A DNA stretch of 6,514 bases from Nitrospirota bacterium. GTDB lineage: Bacteria > Nitrospirota > Nitrospiria > Nitrospirales > UBA8639. Every line of letters starts with the position of its first letter. The stretch's first letter is position 1. The stretch is from assembly GCA_003233615.1 (NCBI GenBank), contig QIMB01000298.1, positions 1-6,514 of the forward strand, in the 5' to 3' direction. The position numbers were made by a program, and so were the translations under genes. The notes under the pieces were generated by a model. It was not told where the DNA came from. It saw nothing but the letters and a program-made list of their open reading frames with translations, and did not search any database. Shown here in pieces: positions 1 through 5,357 of this stretch.

Positions 1-462
1 TTCCCCGTACGCAAACAGGACCTGTGGGTGCTGAGTGAATCACAGGAAACCGTGGGAGTGGGCCCCGAACAGTTTGAAGAGTTTATTTTTCCGTATCAGC
101 GGGAGGTAGTGGAACGGTTTGGCAAATGCTACTACGGGTGTTGCGAGCCGGTTCACAACCGCTGGCATATCCTCAGGCGGATTCCGAACCTGGCCCGGGT
201 ATCGGTCTCGCCATGGGCGGACCAGTCCTTTATGGCTAAGGCGCTGGGCCGGGACTATGTGTTCTCACGCAAGCCGAACCCCACCCTGATCAGCACGGGC
301 GTGTTCGATGAGGAGGCGATCCGTACCGACCTGCGACAGACACTCGAAATTGCCCGTGACTGCCGCCTCGAGATTATAATGAAGGATGTGCATACCTTGA
401 ATAACGAACCTGAACGTTTACCCCGCTGGGTCCGGATTGCCCGCGAGGAAATTGACAGGTAG
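1..462 (+). CDS. URO-D-fold protein A (uroporphyrinogen decarboxylase / corrinoid methyltransferase-like), 5' truncated by window edge
   Basis: The frame is open from base 1 and ends at TAG 460-462, giving 153 residues that are the C-terminal part of a protein whose relatives are about 340-400 residues long. The fragment shows the late URO-D barrel pattern: GPEQFEEFIFPYQREVVERF, then YYGCCEP (fragment residues 44-50), then a run ending RVSVSPWAD and GRDYVFSRKPNPTLIS. The same layout (PE-F-EF, a short loop, then the metal-motif position) recurs in the two other URO-D-like genes of this window. Where MtaA/MtbA-type methyltransferases have H-x-C-G, this protein has G-C-C-E, so the histidine ligand is absent. 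It is probably cytoplasmic, since no membrane segment is seen. It lies 97 nt upstream of the next URO-D gene with no obvious terminator between them, suggesting co-transcription. True heme biosynthesis (HemE) is unlikely given the context and divergence. The exact substrate is unknown. Confidence 0.8.
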   Translation, partial: FPVRKQDLWVLSESQETVGVGPEQFEEFIFPYQREVVERFGKCYYGCCEPVHNRWHILRRIPNLARVSVSPWADQSFMAKALGRDYVFSRKPNPTLISTGVFDEEAIRTDLRQTLEIARDCRLEIIMKDVHTLNNEPERLPRWVRIAREEIDR

Positions 463-544
463 GCTGAAGAAAATCTCTAACGACTTGCTGCAGCGAATGA
501 TGATTGCTGAGGCGATCCCTGTCGCTGAGCTTGGACGATATCTG

Positions 545-550
545 AAAGGA
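545..550 (+). promoter_or_regulatory. Ribosome binding site fixing the start of URO-D protein B
   Basis: AAAGGA lies 9 nt before ATG 560. No comparable site precedes the upstream in-frame candidates (TTG 437, ATG 497, ATG 500). It therefore supports a 359-residue protein rather than the 400-residue reading that would overlap the preceding gene. Confidence 0.65.
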
Positions 551-559
551 CAATCTGAC

Positions 560-1639
560 ATGAGCAGGCTTCTATACAAAGATGATTTCGACGAGGCTCG
601 TAACCGGCTGACGGCCTGGTGGAATGGAGATGACATCGGAAGGCCGGCTATGCAAATCACTGCGCCCCGCGAGGCGCCGCGGGAGGATGTACCGGAAATG
701 CCGACCCCTGAAGGTTGGCTGACGGATTATTCGACAAGCAATTTCGAGTATCGGGTCAACTTGAGTCGTCGGGCTTGCGTCAAAACACATTACCTCGCAG
801 AGGCGGTGCCCGTTGTTTCGCCGGACCTGGCGCCAAATTGTCTGGCCCTATATCTTGGATGCAGAGGTATTGACCGGCCAGACACAGTTTGGTGTGAACC
901 GTGTATTGAGAGTCCCGAAACAGCTATATTCCGGAACAACCCGGAGAATTTCTATTGGGATTTCACCCTCCGCCTGGGTAAGGAACAGCTCCGTCTCGGC
1001 AAGGACAAGTTCTTGATCCGGTTTCCGGATTTGATTGAGGGCCTGGATACGCTTGCCGCCATGCGCGGCACGGAAACTTTGCTGGTGGATCTGATTGAAC
1101 GTCCCGAATGGGTACAAAACTCACTGCGCCAGGTCACGAGCAGATATTTCGACTACTATGACGTTCTCTATGACCTCTTCAAGGACGAGAGAGGAGGTAG
1201 TTGTTTTTGGGCTTGGGCGCCCGGGCGAATGTCAAAACTCCAGTGCGATTTTTCGGCCATGATTTCGCCAGAGATGTTCGAGGAGTTCATGGTTCCCGTC
1301 CTGACAAAGATGAGCGAACGTCTTGATTACTGCATGTACCACTGGGATGGCCCGGGGGCCATCCCCCATCATGATCATCTATTATCGATACCCAAACTCT
1401 CTATGATCCAGTGGACTCCGGGAGCCGGGGCCGAACCGGTCATGCACGAGCGCTGGTGGCCTTTGTATCACAAGACCATTGAGGCGGGGAAGAAGGTGAT
1501 TTTGATTGGTTTCGAAGGCATTGATAACCTGAGAGTCTTTAAGGCTGAGTTCGGCCCGAAGTTCAAGCACTTTATGATTAGAATTCAAGCGGAATCAGTG
1601 AGCGAAGCAGATTATATTTTGAATGTCGTAAGCGATTAG
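560..1639 (+). CDS. URO-D-fold protein B (uroporphyrinogen decarboxylase / methyltransferase-like), complete
   Basis: This is a 359-residue protein, the usual size for stand-alone URO-D-like proteins. It begins MSRLLYKDDFDEARNRLTAW, a common N-terminal helix in this group, followed by WNGDDIGRPAMQITAPR. The late barrel has SPEMFEEFMVPVLTKMSERL, then YHWDGPG (H261-W262-D263-G264), then QWTPGAG and a C-terminal helix with IRIQAESVSEADYIL. The H261-x-D263-G arrangement sits where corrinoid methyltransferases of the MtaA/MtbA type carry H-x-C-G, so one zinc ligand is replaced by Asp. A metal site of different chemistry, or no metal, is possible. The frame is open further upstream to TTG 437 inside protein A, but the Shine-Dalgarno site and family length favour ATG 560. 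It probably forms an operon with protein A. The reaction is unknown; URO-D-fold membership is confident, classical uroporphyrinogen decarboxylation is not. Confidence 0.85.
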   Translation: MSRLLYKDDFDEARNRLTAWWNGDDIGRPAMQITAPREAPREDVPEMPTPEGWLTDYSTSNFEYRVNLSRRACVKTHYLAEAVPVVSPDLAPNCLALYLGCRGIDRPDTVWCEPCIESPETAIFRNNPENFYWDFTLRLGKEQLRLGKDKFLIRFPDLIEGLDTLAAMRGTETLLVDLIERPEWVQNSLRQVTSRYFDYYDVLYDLFKDERGGSCFWAWAPGRMSKLQCDFSAMISPEMFEEFMVPVLTKMSERLDYCMYHWDGPGAIPHHDHLLSIPKLSMIQWTPGAGAEPVMHERWWPLYHKTIEAGKKVILIGFEGIDNLRVFKAEFGPKFKHFMIRIQAESVSEADYILNVVSD

Positions 1640-1702
1640 GATTAGCAAATATAAGGAAAAAGGCCTTTATCAAAAAGGGAATTATTTTCCAAATCGGGGT
1701 GT

Positions 1703-1733
1703 AAAAAGGGACGGTTCTATTTTTGACAAAAAG
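1703..1733. repeat. REP-like / transposase-associated repeat fragment
   Basis: The stretch combines a GGGACGGTTCTATTTTTGAC core with a short T5-GAC-A5 inverted repeat (1720-1732). From memory, this core recurs as a dispersed intergenic sequence near REP-associated tyrosine (Y1) transposases in many bacteria; no copy of such a transposase is in this window. A second GGGGAC-containing stretch (about 1744-1767) follows closely. Assignment rests on recall, not on a search. Confidence 0.35.
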
Positions 1734-1785
1734 GAAATTGAGCGAACGGGGACATAGTGCTCTGTAACATAAGTTTCTAACCGTG

Positions 1786-1815
1786 GAATGGGGTCAAATC
1801 TTGACATTTGACAAC
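1786..1815. repeat. REP-like hairpin with GGGG foot
   Basis: GTCAAAT (1793-1799) and ATTTGAC (1806-1812) form a perfect 7-bp stem around a 6-nt loop CTTGAC, directly preceded by GGG (GGGG at 1790-1793, the last G being the first base of the stem). A 4-base foot before a short palindrome is the architecture of REP-type elements mobilised by Y1 transposases. The GGGGTCAAAT...ATTTGAC theme is one I recall as dispersed in other genomes. It has no T-run after it, so it is not a typical intrinsic terminator. Confidence 0.4.
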
Positions 1816-1836
1816 GGAGGCTACCTTTATTAATAT
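1808..1836 (+). promoter_or_regulatory. Possible sigma70-type promoter, TTGACA-N17-TAATAT
   Basis: A perfect -35 box TTGACA (1808-1813) is spaced 17 nt from TAATAT (1831-1836, four of six matches to TATAAT). Transcription would start near 1843, leaving a leader of about 320 nt before the rhamnosidase start. The -35 overlaps the 3' arm of the REP-like hairpin at 1793-1812, so the match could be incidental to that repeat. Confidence 0.3.
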
Positions 1837-2051
1837 CACTTCTGTTGAGAAGAATGCCAGAGTGTTGTTAATTCGGGAAAAAGGGAGTTGACCTCTTTTC
1901 AAAGATAATGAAGTCTCTAATGGGCATCGGGCAGTTCCTATCTCTCTCATTTAAGAATATCACAGGCAAAAATAAAAAGCAAACCGGAAGACATTTCTTT
2001 TGATATATCAGGCAGAAAAAAGTGCAATCAGAAGAATATCGCCAGTTTTTC

Positions 2052-2081
2052 TTGACCAGTGCACTTCTTTATGCTAATGAT
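2052..2081 (+). promoter_or_regulatory. Possible rhamnosidase promoter (weak)
   Basis: TTGACC (2052-2057, five of six matches to the -35 consensus) is followed after 18 nt by AATGAT (2076-2081, four of six matches to the -10 consensus). This is well placed, about 80 nt before the rhamnosidase start, but in AT-rich sequence such matches arise often by chance. Confidence 0.22.
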
Positions 2082-2116
2082 AATCGTGCAATTTTTTTTA
2101 GAACTCAAGGCGCTGC

Positions 2117-2133
2117 ACCTAACTTCGGTAGGT
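2117..2133 (+). other. Small leader hairpin with a cUUCGg tetraloop
   Basis: ACCT-A-A-C and GGTAGGT pair around TTCG (2124-2127), with one bulged A, giving about six base pairs closed by the C-UUCG-G tetraloop that is unusually stable in RNA. It ends 31 nt before the rhamnosidase ATG. It could act in mRNA stability or be a chance fold. It is not a terminator because no T-run follows. Confidence 0.3.
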
Positions 2134-2164
2134 AAGCTTTGACGCTGGACGTTGAGGAGAAAAG

Positions 2165-3145
2165 ATGAGTTCACCAATAGAGACTCAACCGGCACGGGTT
2201 CGCAAATGGAGATCCAAGTGGATCTGGTCCGAGGTCCAGGGCCATGAGTCAAACGTGTATTACTACTTTCGCAAGACCTTCGAGCTGTTGTCCGAACCCG
2301 AAGGGCACCGTCTTTTCATCTCCAGCGACACCCGCTATCAGCTATTCCTGAACGGCAGGTTTGCCGGTCGGGGAATGCCGCAGTCACAGCCCTTCTTCCA
2401 GTACTACGACGAATACGATATGCGCGACTATTTACAGAGGGGCGCAAACTGTATTGCCGTTATCGTCAATCACGTTGGGAACTTGCCTGACACCAGAGGG
2501 GGACTTCTACTGGAGGTCGTGGATACACAAAAAGCCACGGTGGCCGGCACGGATAGCACATGGCAGGTAATTCGTGCCGAGGCCTGGGAACAGAATACAT
2601 ATGCTTACCACGGGAACAAGACGACGCCCTATCAGGAGTTCTTCGATGCTCGCAAAGAACCGGAGGGTTGGCGGAACGTCGGTTTTGATGACGGCGCGTG
2701 GCATTTCGCCAAGATCATTAGCGGGAGTGTATCGGATCGCCCCCCGTGTGCCGGGCCCTGGTCAAAACTCGTTCCACGCGACATTCCCTTTATGACCAGC
2801 GATCCTGTCTTTCCCGTACGAGTCGAGTGTGTGGAAGAAAGCCTCGATCTTGCCAACCGGTCCAGGCCACAGACCTTGCGCCCGGACTGTCCATGGTTGG
2901 TAAACCGGTCCAATATTCCCGTTTGGAGGAGCCCGAAAATCTGTGCCGTGGGGAGGGAGAAACACTCGTCCAAAACAGTCTTCATCACCGTGATCTCGAT
3001 TTCGACGGCATATATGACCCTACCGTTGTCCTGGACTTCGGACGTGTCATCACCGCCCGAGCGCGGCTTCACTTGCACGGCGTATCCGGGGGCATTGTGG
3101 ACATTGGGTACGCCGAACGCCTTATCGATGGGCATTTCAACATAG
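2165..3145 (+). CDS. Alpha-L-rhamnosidase (GH78), N-terminal portion of a frameshifted gene
   Basis: The start ATG has a good ribosome binding site, GAGGAG at 2154-2159, 5 nt upstream. Residues 1-236 (to about 2872) belong to the enzyme: a WRSKWIW entry, then a beta-rich jelly-roll typical of GH78 accessory domains (FRKTFEL, FISSDTRYQLFLNGRF, YDMRDYL, a run with NCIAVIVNHVG), and the linker WSKLVPRDIPFMTSDPVFPV that leads into the following beta-sandwich. From residue 237 the reading is out of frame and meaningless until TAG 3143-3145. The continuation lies in the -1 frame and is listed as the next entry. Together the two pieces would form 805 residues if one base is restored. No signal peptide is visible, so the enzyme would be cytoplasmic unless exported otherwise. 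Expected role: hydrolysis of terminal alpha-L-rhamnose from oligosaccharides or glycosides. Confidence 0.8.
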   Translation: MSSPIETQPARVRKWRSKWIWSEVQGHESNVYYYFRKTFELLSEPEGHRLFISSDTRYQLFLNGRFAGRGMPQSQPFFQYYDEYDMRDYLQRGANCIAVIVNHVGNLPDTRGGLLLEVVDTQKATVAGTDSTWQVIRAEAWEQNTYAYHGNKTTPYQEFFDARKEPEGWRNVGFDDGAWHFAKIISGSVSDRPPCAGPWSKLVPRDIPFMTSDPVFPVRVECVEESLDLANRSRPQTLRPDCPWLVNRSNIPVWRSPKICAVGREKHSSKTVFITVISISTAYMTLPLSWTSDVSSPPERGFTCTAYPGALWTLGTPNALSMGIST

Positions 3146-4581
3146 CCATGGAATGCGAATTCGCAGACCGTTACATTATGAAGGATGGCAATCAAGTTTT
3201 TGAATCCTTTACCTGGAAATCGTTCCGATATCTGAAGCTTCGCTTCCGTTCGTGCTTCGAACCCGTAAGCATCCATAGCGTTCAAGGCATCGTATCTACA
3301 TACCCTTACGAGGAACGCGGTCAGTTCTCTTCCAATGACCCGATACTCAATGCCGTCTTTGACATTTCCCGTTCCACCGTTCGGTTGTGTTCGAATGAGT
3401 TCCTGATGGATACACCTTGGCGCGAACAGGCGCAGTGGCTGGGCGATGTCGCGCTGGTGACCGTTCCCGCGATTCATTCCTGCTTTGGGGATGCGGCGCT
3501 CTCCCGCAAGTTCTTCCTCCAGGCTGGACAGAACCAGCACCCAACAGGTTTGATTTCCAATGTCAGCAATACGGTGAACCACAATTGGCAGGGGGCAATC
3601 CCGGACTATTCGCTGTGGTGGATTCAAGGTCTCCTGGCACATTTCCTGTACACGGGCGACGAAGAACTAATCCATCGGCTGTACCCGCAGGCATTGCGAA
3701 TCCTCGACGCTCATATCGACTATCTGAATGAAGTCTCGCTGATAGAGGACATGCCCTACTGGGTTTTCATTGACTGGGCAGACGTGGAGAAGCGCGGCAT
3801 CTGCTCCGCTTATAACTCAATCTTTTATGTCACACTCCAAAGCATACATGATCTGGCCACCTATAAGGGAGACACATATACCGCCCGGTTCGCACGGAAT
3901 CTGAGAACATCGATGAAGGCCGCTTTTCATGATACGCTCTTTGACAACGAGCGAGGCTGTTACGCGGACGCCTGTATCGACGGTGGGCTTTCCCTCAAGG
4001 TCAGCGAGCACGGAAACATGGCCCCAATCTGGGCCGGGCTCTGCGATTACGAGGTTGCCCGCCAGGTCATATCGAGACTATTCGAGTCCGATGGCTCCGT
4101 CACGTTCACTGAGGCTCAACCCTTCTTCATGACGGTTGTCCTGACGGCTCTGGAACGGGCAGACCGCTTTGACCTTGCCGTCGAGTTGATCCGACGTCGC
4201 TGGGGAAAACGCATGGTCGGCAAAGGCGCAACATCTACATTTGAAGAATGGTATCAAAACGGAAGTTGGCGAGACGGAAGTTTCCGAGGCTTCTTGCGGA
4301 CTCATTCGCACGCATGGTCGGCCTGCCCGGCGGATTTCCTCATACGACATCTCCTCGGGTTGGAAATCCTGAAGCCGGGATGTCGTAGACTTCGCGTGAC
4401 GCCAAGGAAAGGTAACTTTGACTATCACGTTGTATTCCCAACCCCGTTAGGCTCGGTGACAGCCGAATGCACCAATGGCGAAGTGAAAGTATCTGTCAAA
4501 GGCCCAATCGAGATAGAGATGGGAGGGTCTGAGAAATGTCCACCAATGCCGAAAAATAAAAACAAAGGGGTTTTCTTATGA
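2746..4581 (+). CDS. Alpha-L-rhamnosidase (GH78), catalytic portion of the frameshifted gene
   Basis: This frame is open from 2722 and its first possible start is GTG 2746. Sequence that fits the enzyme begins only near 2872 (DLAPGLSMVGKP), where the upstream frame stops making sense. It then reads through the second beta-sandwich (YDPTVVLDFGRVITAR), the (alpha/alpha)6 catalytic barrel and the C-terminal beta domain. In repaired numbering, DTPWREQAQWLGD begins at D416, so D416, E421 and D428 have the same spacing as the functional D567, E572 and D579 I recall for Bacillus RhaB. GATSTFEEW supplies E694, matching the conserved late Glu of GH78. The catalytic set thus looks intact. The reading may be rescued by internal start ATG 3148, but that would lack the beta domains. 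The stop TGA 4579-4581 overlaps the next start. GH78 identity is confident; the exact glycan is unknown. Confidence 0.85.
   Translation: MCRALVKTRSTRHSLYDQRSCLSRTSRVCGRKPRSCQPVQATDLAPGLSMVGKPVQYSRLEEPENLCRGEGETLVQNSLHHRDLDFDGIYDPTVVLDFGRVITARARLHLHGVSGGIVDIGYAERLIDGHFNIAMECEFADRYIMKDGNQVFESFTWKSFRYLKLRFRSCFEPVSIHSVQGIVSTYPYEERGQFSSNDPILNAVFDISRSTVRLCSNEFLMDTPWREQAQWLGDVALVTVPAIHSCFGDAALSRKFFLQAGQNQHPTGLISNVSNTVNHNWQGAIPDYSLWWIQGLLAHFLYTGDEELIHRLYPQALRILDAHIDYLNEVSLIEDMPYWVFIDWADVEKRGICSAYNSIFYVTLQSIHDLATYKGDTYTARFARNLRTSMKAAFHDTLFDNERGCYADACIDGGLSLKVSEHGNMAPIWAGLCDYEVARQVISRLFESDGSVTFTEAQPFFMTVVLTALERADRFDLAVELIRRRWGKRMVGKGATSTFEEWYQNGSWRDGSFRGFLRTHSHAWSACPADFLIRHLLGLEILKPGCRRLRVTPRKGNFDYHVVFPTPLGSVTAECTNGEVKVSVKGPIEIEMGGSEKCPPMPKNKNKGVFL
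2861..2880 (+). other. Frameshift point in the rhamnosidase gene (one base missing)
   Basis: Frame one reads sensibly through ANRSRPQ and then fails. The frame shifted by -1 becomes sensible from DLAPGLSM. The switch is equivalent to loss of one base (or gain of two) close to 2872. No X-XXY-YYZ slippery heptamer is seen in the zero frame across 2800-2890, so programmed -1 frameshifting is not supported. A real mutation or a sequencing/assembly error are the two explanations. Confidence 0.75.
4564..4581 (+). promoter_or_regulatory. Ribosome binding site and ATGA start/stop overlap
   Basis: AAAGGGG (4564-4570) precedes ATG 4578 by 7 nt, and the ATG shares bases with the rhamnosidase stop TGA (4579-4581). 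The four-base ATGA overlap implies translational coupling of the rhamnosidase and the gene after it, so the downstream gene was an operon partner before it was truncated. Confidence 0.6.
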
Positions 4582-4784
4582 AACCACAGATCATCAATCT
4601 GGGCACGATCGATGGTGACCTCGTCGAGACGACACTTATCGTTTTCAGGGACAAACTTTATCGATTCGAATATGTCCGGGCGCGATATTGGGGGAACCGG
4701 GCGGGGGACTCCTATTTCCGATTTATCGAGCACGGTTCGGGGCAACCAAGTGCTCCCTTTTTAGGCAAAAAGGCGAGGGGGTAG
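4578..4784 (+). pseudogene. N-terminal fragment of a probable beta-propeller glycosidase-like protein
   Basis: The 68-residue reading begins MKPQIINLGTIDGDLVETTL and continues with VFRDKLYRFEYVRARYW and GDSYFRFIEHGSGQPSAPF. This resembles the first blade of GH43/GH32-like five-bladed propeller proteins found in polysaccharide loci, where it runs for 300 residues or more. After PF (about 4760) the sequence becomes low-complexity GKKARG and stops at TAG 4782-4784. The loss of similarity coincides with a hairpin at 4753-4777 and with the start of non-coding sequence. The gene therefore appears cut off by a rearrangement rather than by a point mutation, and the rest of it is not in this window. 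The family assignment is from recall of the N-terminal pattern and is moderate; alternatively it is a genuine small protein, which I think less likely. Confidence 0.55.
4753..4777. repeat. Inverted repeat at the breakpoint of the truncated glycosidase
   Basis: CCTTTTT (4756-4762) and AAAAAGG (4767-4773) pair perfectly around AGGC. Allowing one bulged C at 4774, CTC (4753-4755) pairs with GAG (4775-4777), making a 10-bp stem. It sits exactly where the coding similarity of the upstream fragment ends, so it may mark the end of a small mobile or REP-like element, or a recombination point. No T-run follows it on either strand that would make a clean terminator. Confidence 0.4.
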
Positions 4785-4809
4785 GGGCGGACTTACGGTA
4801 GGCTGCAAG

Positions 4810-4844
4810 GTAGGGGTTGGCCAGGGAAGGCCCTTGTCAACCTC
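4810..4844 (+). repeat. Strong imperfect hairpin with GTAG foot (REP-like or leader RNA)
   Basis: Bases 4813-4826 pair with 4831-4844 around an AAGG loop: 14 positions with two G-U wobbles and one C-U mismatch. The stem is immediately preceded by GTAG (4810-4813, overlapping its first base), the foot tetranucleotide of classical REP elements. A second GTAGGGG occurs at 4781-4787. The same bases include CCTC of the anti-Shine-Dalgarno at 4841-4845, so this hairpin and the short one described next exclude each other. It is not followed by a T-run. Confidence 0.5.
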
Positions 4845-4857
4845 CAAACAAAGGAGG
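4841..4857 (+). promoter_or_regulatory. Strong Shine-Dalgarno with adjacent anti-Shine-Dalgarno
   Basis: AAGGAGG (4851-4857) is close to a perfect ribosome binding site, 6 nt before ATG 4864. CCTCC (4841-4845) is complementary to GGAGG (4853-4857) across a 7-nt loop AAACAAA and could hide it. The large hairpin at 4813-4844 would instead capture CCTC and free the site. This gives two alternative folds with opposite effects on translation initiation. A ligand or protein sensor is not evident. Confidence 0.4.
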
Positions 4858-4863
4858 AAACTG

Positions 4864-4920
4864 ATGCGGAAACAGATATTTTTTAATGAGAAGTCGGATA
4901 AAATTAGGAGATGTAGATGA
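4864..4920 (+). CDS. Possible 18-residue leader peptide (MRKQIFFNEKSDKIRRCR)
   Basis: ATG 4864 follows the near-perfect Shine-Dalgarno at 4851-4857. The ORF ends at TGA 4918-4920, which overlaps ATG 4917 of the next gene as ATGA. The peptide is basic, with no run of a single amino acid that would suggest classical attenuation. It may be a leader that couples translation to URO-D protein C, or the remaining start of a gene that was replaced. I do not recognise the sequence. The ribosome binding site and the exact ATGA overlap are the reasons for listing it. Confidence 0.35.
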   Translation: MRKQIFFNEKSDKIRRCR

Positions 4921-5339
4921 ACGACAGAGTTAAAAAGTTATTAAATATTATTGGAGATAAATATCCGCGGGAACGCAAATTAAAATCTGAGCGGTGCTAT
5001 GAAGATTTATGGAATTTTGCCAAGCCTTTCATTGGACCGCCGATAACAATTCATCGTGGCGTAATACGGGACGGGTTAGTCCATCCGGCCTATCATTCTC
5101 TTGAAGAAAAGGAAAAGACTCTTGAATATATGCTTCAACATATTGTAAATATGGCCGACTTGGATGATGATTACATTCCTGTTTTAACCCTGGATACAGG
5201 CGCTTATATTATCGGTAATGCTTTTGGTGCAAGACCGCTATACAGGGAAGATAAATATTTGATAGAGCCCTTTATTCATAGGCCTGAAGATATAGTGAAA
5301 CTCCCAACCTTTGACCCGGATAGAGATAATTTCCTTTGA
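4917..5339 (+). CDS. URO-D-fold protein C, N-terminal portion (split by a tandem duplication)
   Basis: ATG 4917 has its own site AGGAG (4906-4910, 6 nt away) and is also coupled to the short ORF by ATGA. The reading gives 140 residues, MNDRVKKLLNIIGDKYPRER onward, with a long helical N-terminus, PITIHRGVIRDGLVHPAYHS, a stretch with YIPVLTLDTGAYIIGNAFGA, and FIHRPEDIVKLPTFDPDRDN. It terminates at TGA 5337-5339 inside the second copy of a 25-bp repeat. Removing one copy joins it directly to the next entry for a 382-residue URO-D-like protein, so this is half of one gene. Codons are AT-rich (AAA, ATA, ATT, TTA frequent), unlike the two URO-D genes at the start of the window, which suggests separate ancestry. 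Confidence 0.75.
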   Translation: MNDRVKKLLNIIGDKYPRERKLKSERCYEDLWNFAKPFIGPPITIHRGVIRDGLVHPAYHSLEEKEKTLEYMLQHIVNMADLDDDYIPVLTLDTGAYIIGNAFGARPLYREDKYLIEPFIHRPEDIVKLPTFDPDRDNFL

Positions 5340-5357
5340 CCCGGATAGAGATAATTT
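5308..5357 (+). repeat. Exact 25-bp tandem duplication inside URO-D gene C
   Basis: Copies 5308-5332 and 5333-5357 are identical over 25 bases (core TTGACCCGGATAGAGATAAT) and directly abut. Since 25 is not a multiple of three, the second copy shifts the frame and creates the TGA at 5337. Deleting either copy restores ...PTFDPDRDNFYMNKVFEMF... with no other change. This is either slipped-strand duplication in the genome or a contig-overlap artefact of assembly. Confidence 0.95.

Larger units (their letters stand above)
1640..2164. other. 525-bp AT-rich intergenic region, no convincing gene
   Basis: No frame carries a credible gene. The longest + strand candidate with an ATG is a 31-codon ORF at 1908-2003 with no good ribosome binding site. 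Base composition falls well below that of the flanking genes (20 G+C in the 60 bases 1981-2040, my hand count). The first half contains short repeat-like elements (1703-1733, 1786-1815). The second half is the leader of the rhamnosidase gene, with possible promoters and a small hairpin. I see no terminator with a strong stem and T-run after URO-D protein B. Confidence 0.6.

Noticed and set aside
437..559. N-terminal extension of URO-D protein B from TTG 437 (or ATG 497/500)
   Set aside because: It overlaps protein A, lacks a ribosome binding site, exceeds the family length, and the first recognisable family residues begin at ATG 560, which has AAAGGA at the right distance.
1880..1900. Intrinsic terminator (AAGGGAG / CTCTTTT stem) after URO-D protein B
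   Set aside because: The stem relies on two G-U pairs, has only a short T-run inside its 3' arm and lies about 240 nt after the stop codon.
1908..2003. 31-codon ORF in the intergenic gap
   Set aside because: No good ribosome binding site, no recognised sequence, and the length is expected by chance.
2117..2157. Integron attC-like site (ACCTAAC fits the RYYYAAC core)
   Set aside because: The partner core GTTRRRY is not matched (GTTGAGG ends in G), the span is too short for attC and no integron gene is present.
2861..2880. Programmed -1 ribosomal frameshift producing full-length rhamnosidase
   Set aside because: No X-XXY-YYZ heptamer in the zero frame near the switch, and GH78 enzymes are not known to use frameshifting.
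2632..3642. 336-codon ORF on the minus strand across the rhamnosidase
   Set aside because: It is antisense to clear GH78 sequence on the + strand, its translation has no recognisable domain, and long antisense frames are common opposite GC-rich coding sequence.
4777..4826. G-quadruplex from several G-runs
   Set aside because: The runs are unevenly spaced, with a long loop between the second and third, and the last run is better explained as the arm of the 4813-4844 hairpin.
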